This document shows positions 6,579-7,711 of a stretch of DNA of 7,711 nucleotides, piece after piece. A program made the translations under genes and the position numbers. The stretch's first letter is position 1, and the number at the start of each line of letters is the position of its first letter. The stretch is from Marinilabiliales bacterium (GTDB taxonomy: Bacteria > Bacteroidota > Bacteroidia > Bacteroidales > F082), in contig PKSW01000313.1 of NCBI GenBank assembly GCA_002869465.1, positions 1-7,711 of the forward strand, written 5' to 3'. The notes beneath the pieces were generated by a model. It made no database searches, had not been told where the DNA came from, and saw nothing but the letters and a program-made list of their open reading frames with translations.

Positions 6579-7711
6579 ATGAAAGCGTTAAGGAATTTTT
6601 TAGACAATCAAAAACCCCATTTTAAAGAAGGTGGGAAATTCGAGAAATTGCATTCCATGTTCGATGCTGTGGAAACCTTATTATTTGTTCCGGATACGGT
6701 AACAAGAAAAGGGGCCCATATACGCGACGCTATTGATATGAAAAGGACCATGATCGTGGTATTCATAGCATTACTGCCGGCATTGTTTTTTGGCATGTGG
6801 AATATAGGTAATCTGCATTACCTCTCATTAGGCGAAAGCTCAACCCTGTGGAATAACTTATGGTATGGTTTATTGAAAATGTTACCTATACTGATTGTTT
6901 CCTATGGTGTGGGTCTGGGTCTCGAAATCATATTTGCCCAAATCAGGCATCACGAAGTAAATGAAGGCTTCTTTGTTTCAGGTTTATTGATTCCGATGAT
7001 CGTACCACCCGAAATACCTTTATGGCAATTAGCTATTGCTGTGGCTTTTGCAGTGATTTTTGGTAAAGAGGTATTCGGTGGAACAGGTATGAACATTGTA
7101 AATCCCGCATTGCTTGCACGTGCTTTCCTGTTTTTTGCCTATCCGGGAGATATTTCCGGTGATAAGGTTTGGATTGCCGATAAAGCAGATACTTTCTCAG
7201 GTGCCACACCTTTAGGTGATGCATTAGTAGGAAAATTTGAGAACCTGCCATCCGTTTATGATATGTTCATGGGATTCATTCCAGGCTCAAACGGAGAAAC
7301 ATCCACTTTGTTTATACTCATTGGAGCTGTCATATTGCTGGCCACCGGTATCGGGAACTGGCGTATCATGTTCACAGTATTTGCCGGAGGTTATATCATG
7401 GGACTCTTATTTAATTTATGGGGAGCCAATGATTACATGAACTTGCCGGCATATTATCACTTGGTAATGGGAGGTTTTGCATTTGGTGCAGTATTTATGG
7501 CTACCGATCCGGTAACTGCAACGCAAACAAAGAAGGGGATGTATATTTATGGCTTTCTGATTGGCATGGTGGCCATTCTGATCAGGGTATTTAACCCAGC
7601 TTATCCAGAAGGTATGATGCTGGCAATTTTACTCTTGAATGTATTTGCACCATTGATCGATCACTATGTGATTGAGGGAAACATAAAGAAAAGGCTTAAA
7701 CGCCTGAAAAC
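6579..7711 (+). CDS. nqrB: Na+-translocating NADH:quinone oxidoreductase subunit B (3' end cut by window)
   Basis: The frame is open from ATG at 6579 to the window edge, 377 complete codons, ending in a basic NIKKRLKRLK tail typical of the NqrB C-terminus, so only a few residues are probably missing. NqrB is a polytopic inner-membrane subunit that carries covalently bound FMN plus riboflavin and forms part of the Na+ path. The FMN attachment motif SGAT is present (residues 207-210), with Thr210 (codon 7206-7208) the expected phosphoester-linked residue. Other signatures are KEVFGGTGMNIVNPALLARAF, GGFAFGAVFMATDPVTA with the TDP at 309-311, and KKGMYIYGFLIG. Several hydrophobic helices are evident, for example MIVVFIALLPALFFGMW from about residue 58. 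It is the second gene of the nqr operon; nqrC should follow. Confidence 0.97.
   Translation, partial: MKALRNFLDNQKPHFKEGGKFEKLHSMFDAVETLLFVPDTVTRKGAHIRDAIDMKRTMIVVFIALLPALFFGMWNIGNLHYLSLGESSTLWNNLWYGLLKMLPILIVSYGVGLGLEIIFAQIRHHEVNEGFFVSGLLIPMIVPPEIPLWQLAIAVAFAVIFGKEVFGGTGMNIVNPALLARAFLFFAYPGDISGDKVWIADKADTFSGATPLGDALVGKFENLPSVYDMFMGFIPGSNGETSTLFILIGAVILLATGIGNWRIMFTVFAGGYIMGLLFNLWGANDYMNLPAYYHLVMGGFAFGAVFMATDPVTATQTKKGMYIYGFLIGMVAILIRVFNPAYPEGMMLAILLLNVFAPLIDHYVIEGNIKKRLKRLK

Noticed and set aside
1..7711. CRISPR arrays, tRNA or rRNA genes, insertion sequences, phage or defence genes
   Set aside because: None was seen: no regularly spaced long repeats, no transposase or integrase-like protein and no recognisable structured RNA. 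The gene content is core metabolism and envelope functions.

Overview
The window looks like chromosomal DNA of a member of the Bacteroidota, probably a Bacteroidales- or Marinilabiliales-like lineage. Four things point that way: a type IX secretion system plug protein (a system confined to this phylum), a Bacteroidota-type uracil phosphoribosyltransferase, Na+-NQR genes of the Bacteroidota form, and promoter -7 boxes matching TAnnTTTG. The DNA is AT-rich, intergenic regions especially so, and Shine-Dalgarno sequences are weak or absent, which is also usual in this phylum. The exact lineage is inference.

Layout. Bases 1-608 hold the 3' part of a polysaccharide-deacetylase-like gene. A 143-base gap follows, carrying a 26-base pure-purine run and a degenerate 7-base tandem repeat. 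Then come a GNAT/FemAB-like acyltransferase gene (752-1690, TTG start), upp (1743-2399) and an ABC-type permease of the MacB/FtsX class without its own ATPase (2411-3661). All of these are on the + strand. A type IX secretion plug gene (3666-4943, - strand) converges on the permease gene with only 4 bases between their stop codons. A 264-base, very AT-rich divergent intergenic region with two inverted repeats then separates it from nqrA (5208-6557, +) and nqrB (6579 to the right edge, +).

How the genes may work together. The deacetylase-like and acyltransferase genes suggest modification of an envelope or secreted polysaccharide. upp salvages uracil and may be cotranscribed with the permease, although no functional link is evident. 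nqrA and nqrB begin the operon for the sodium-pumping NADH:quinone oxidoreductase; nqrC-F are expected just beyond the window. The plug protein acts at the outer-membrane translocon SprA and shares its upstream region with nqrA.

Most of the window is well-understood core or envelope biology. I found no convincing new multi-gene system. The points most worth following up are the changed conserved segment in NqrA, the inverted repeats in the divergent region, the intergenic repeat tract before the acyltransferase gene, and the orphan permease.
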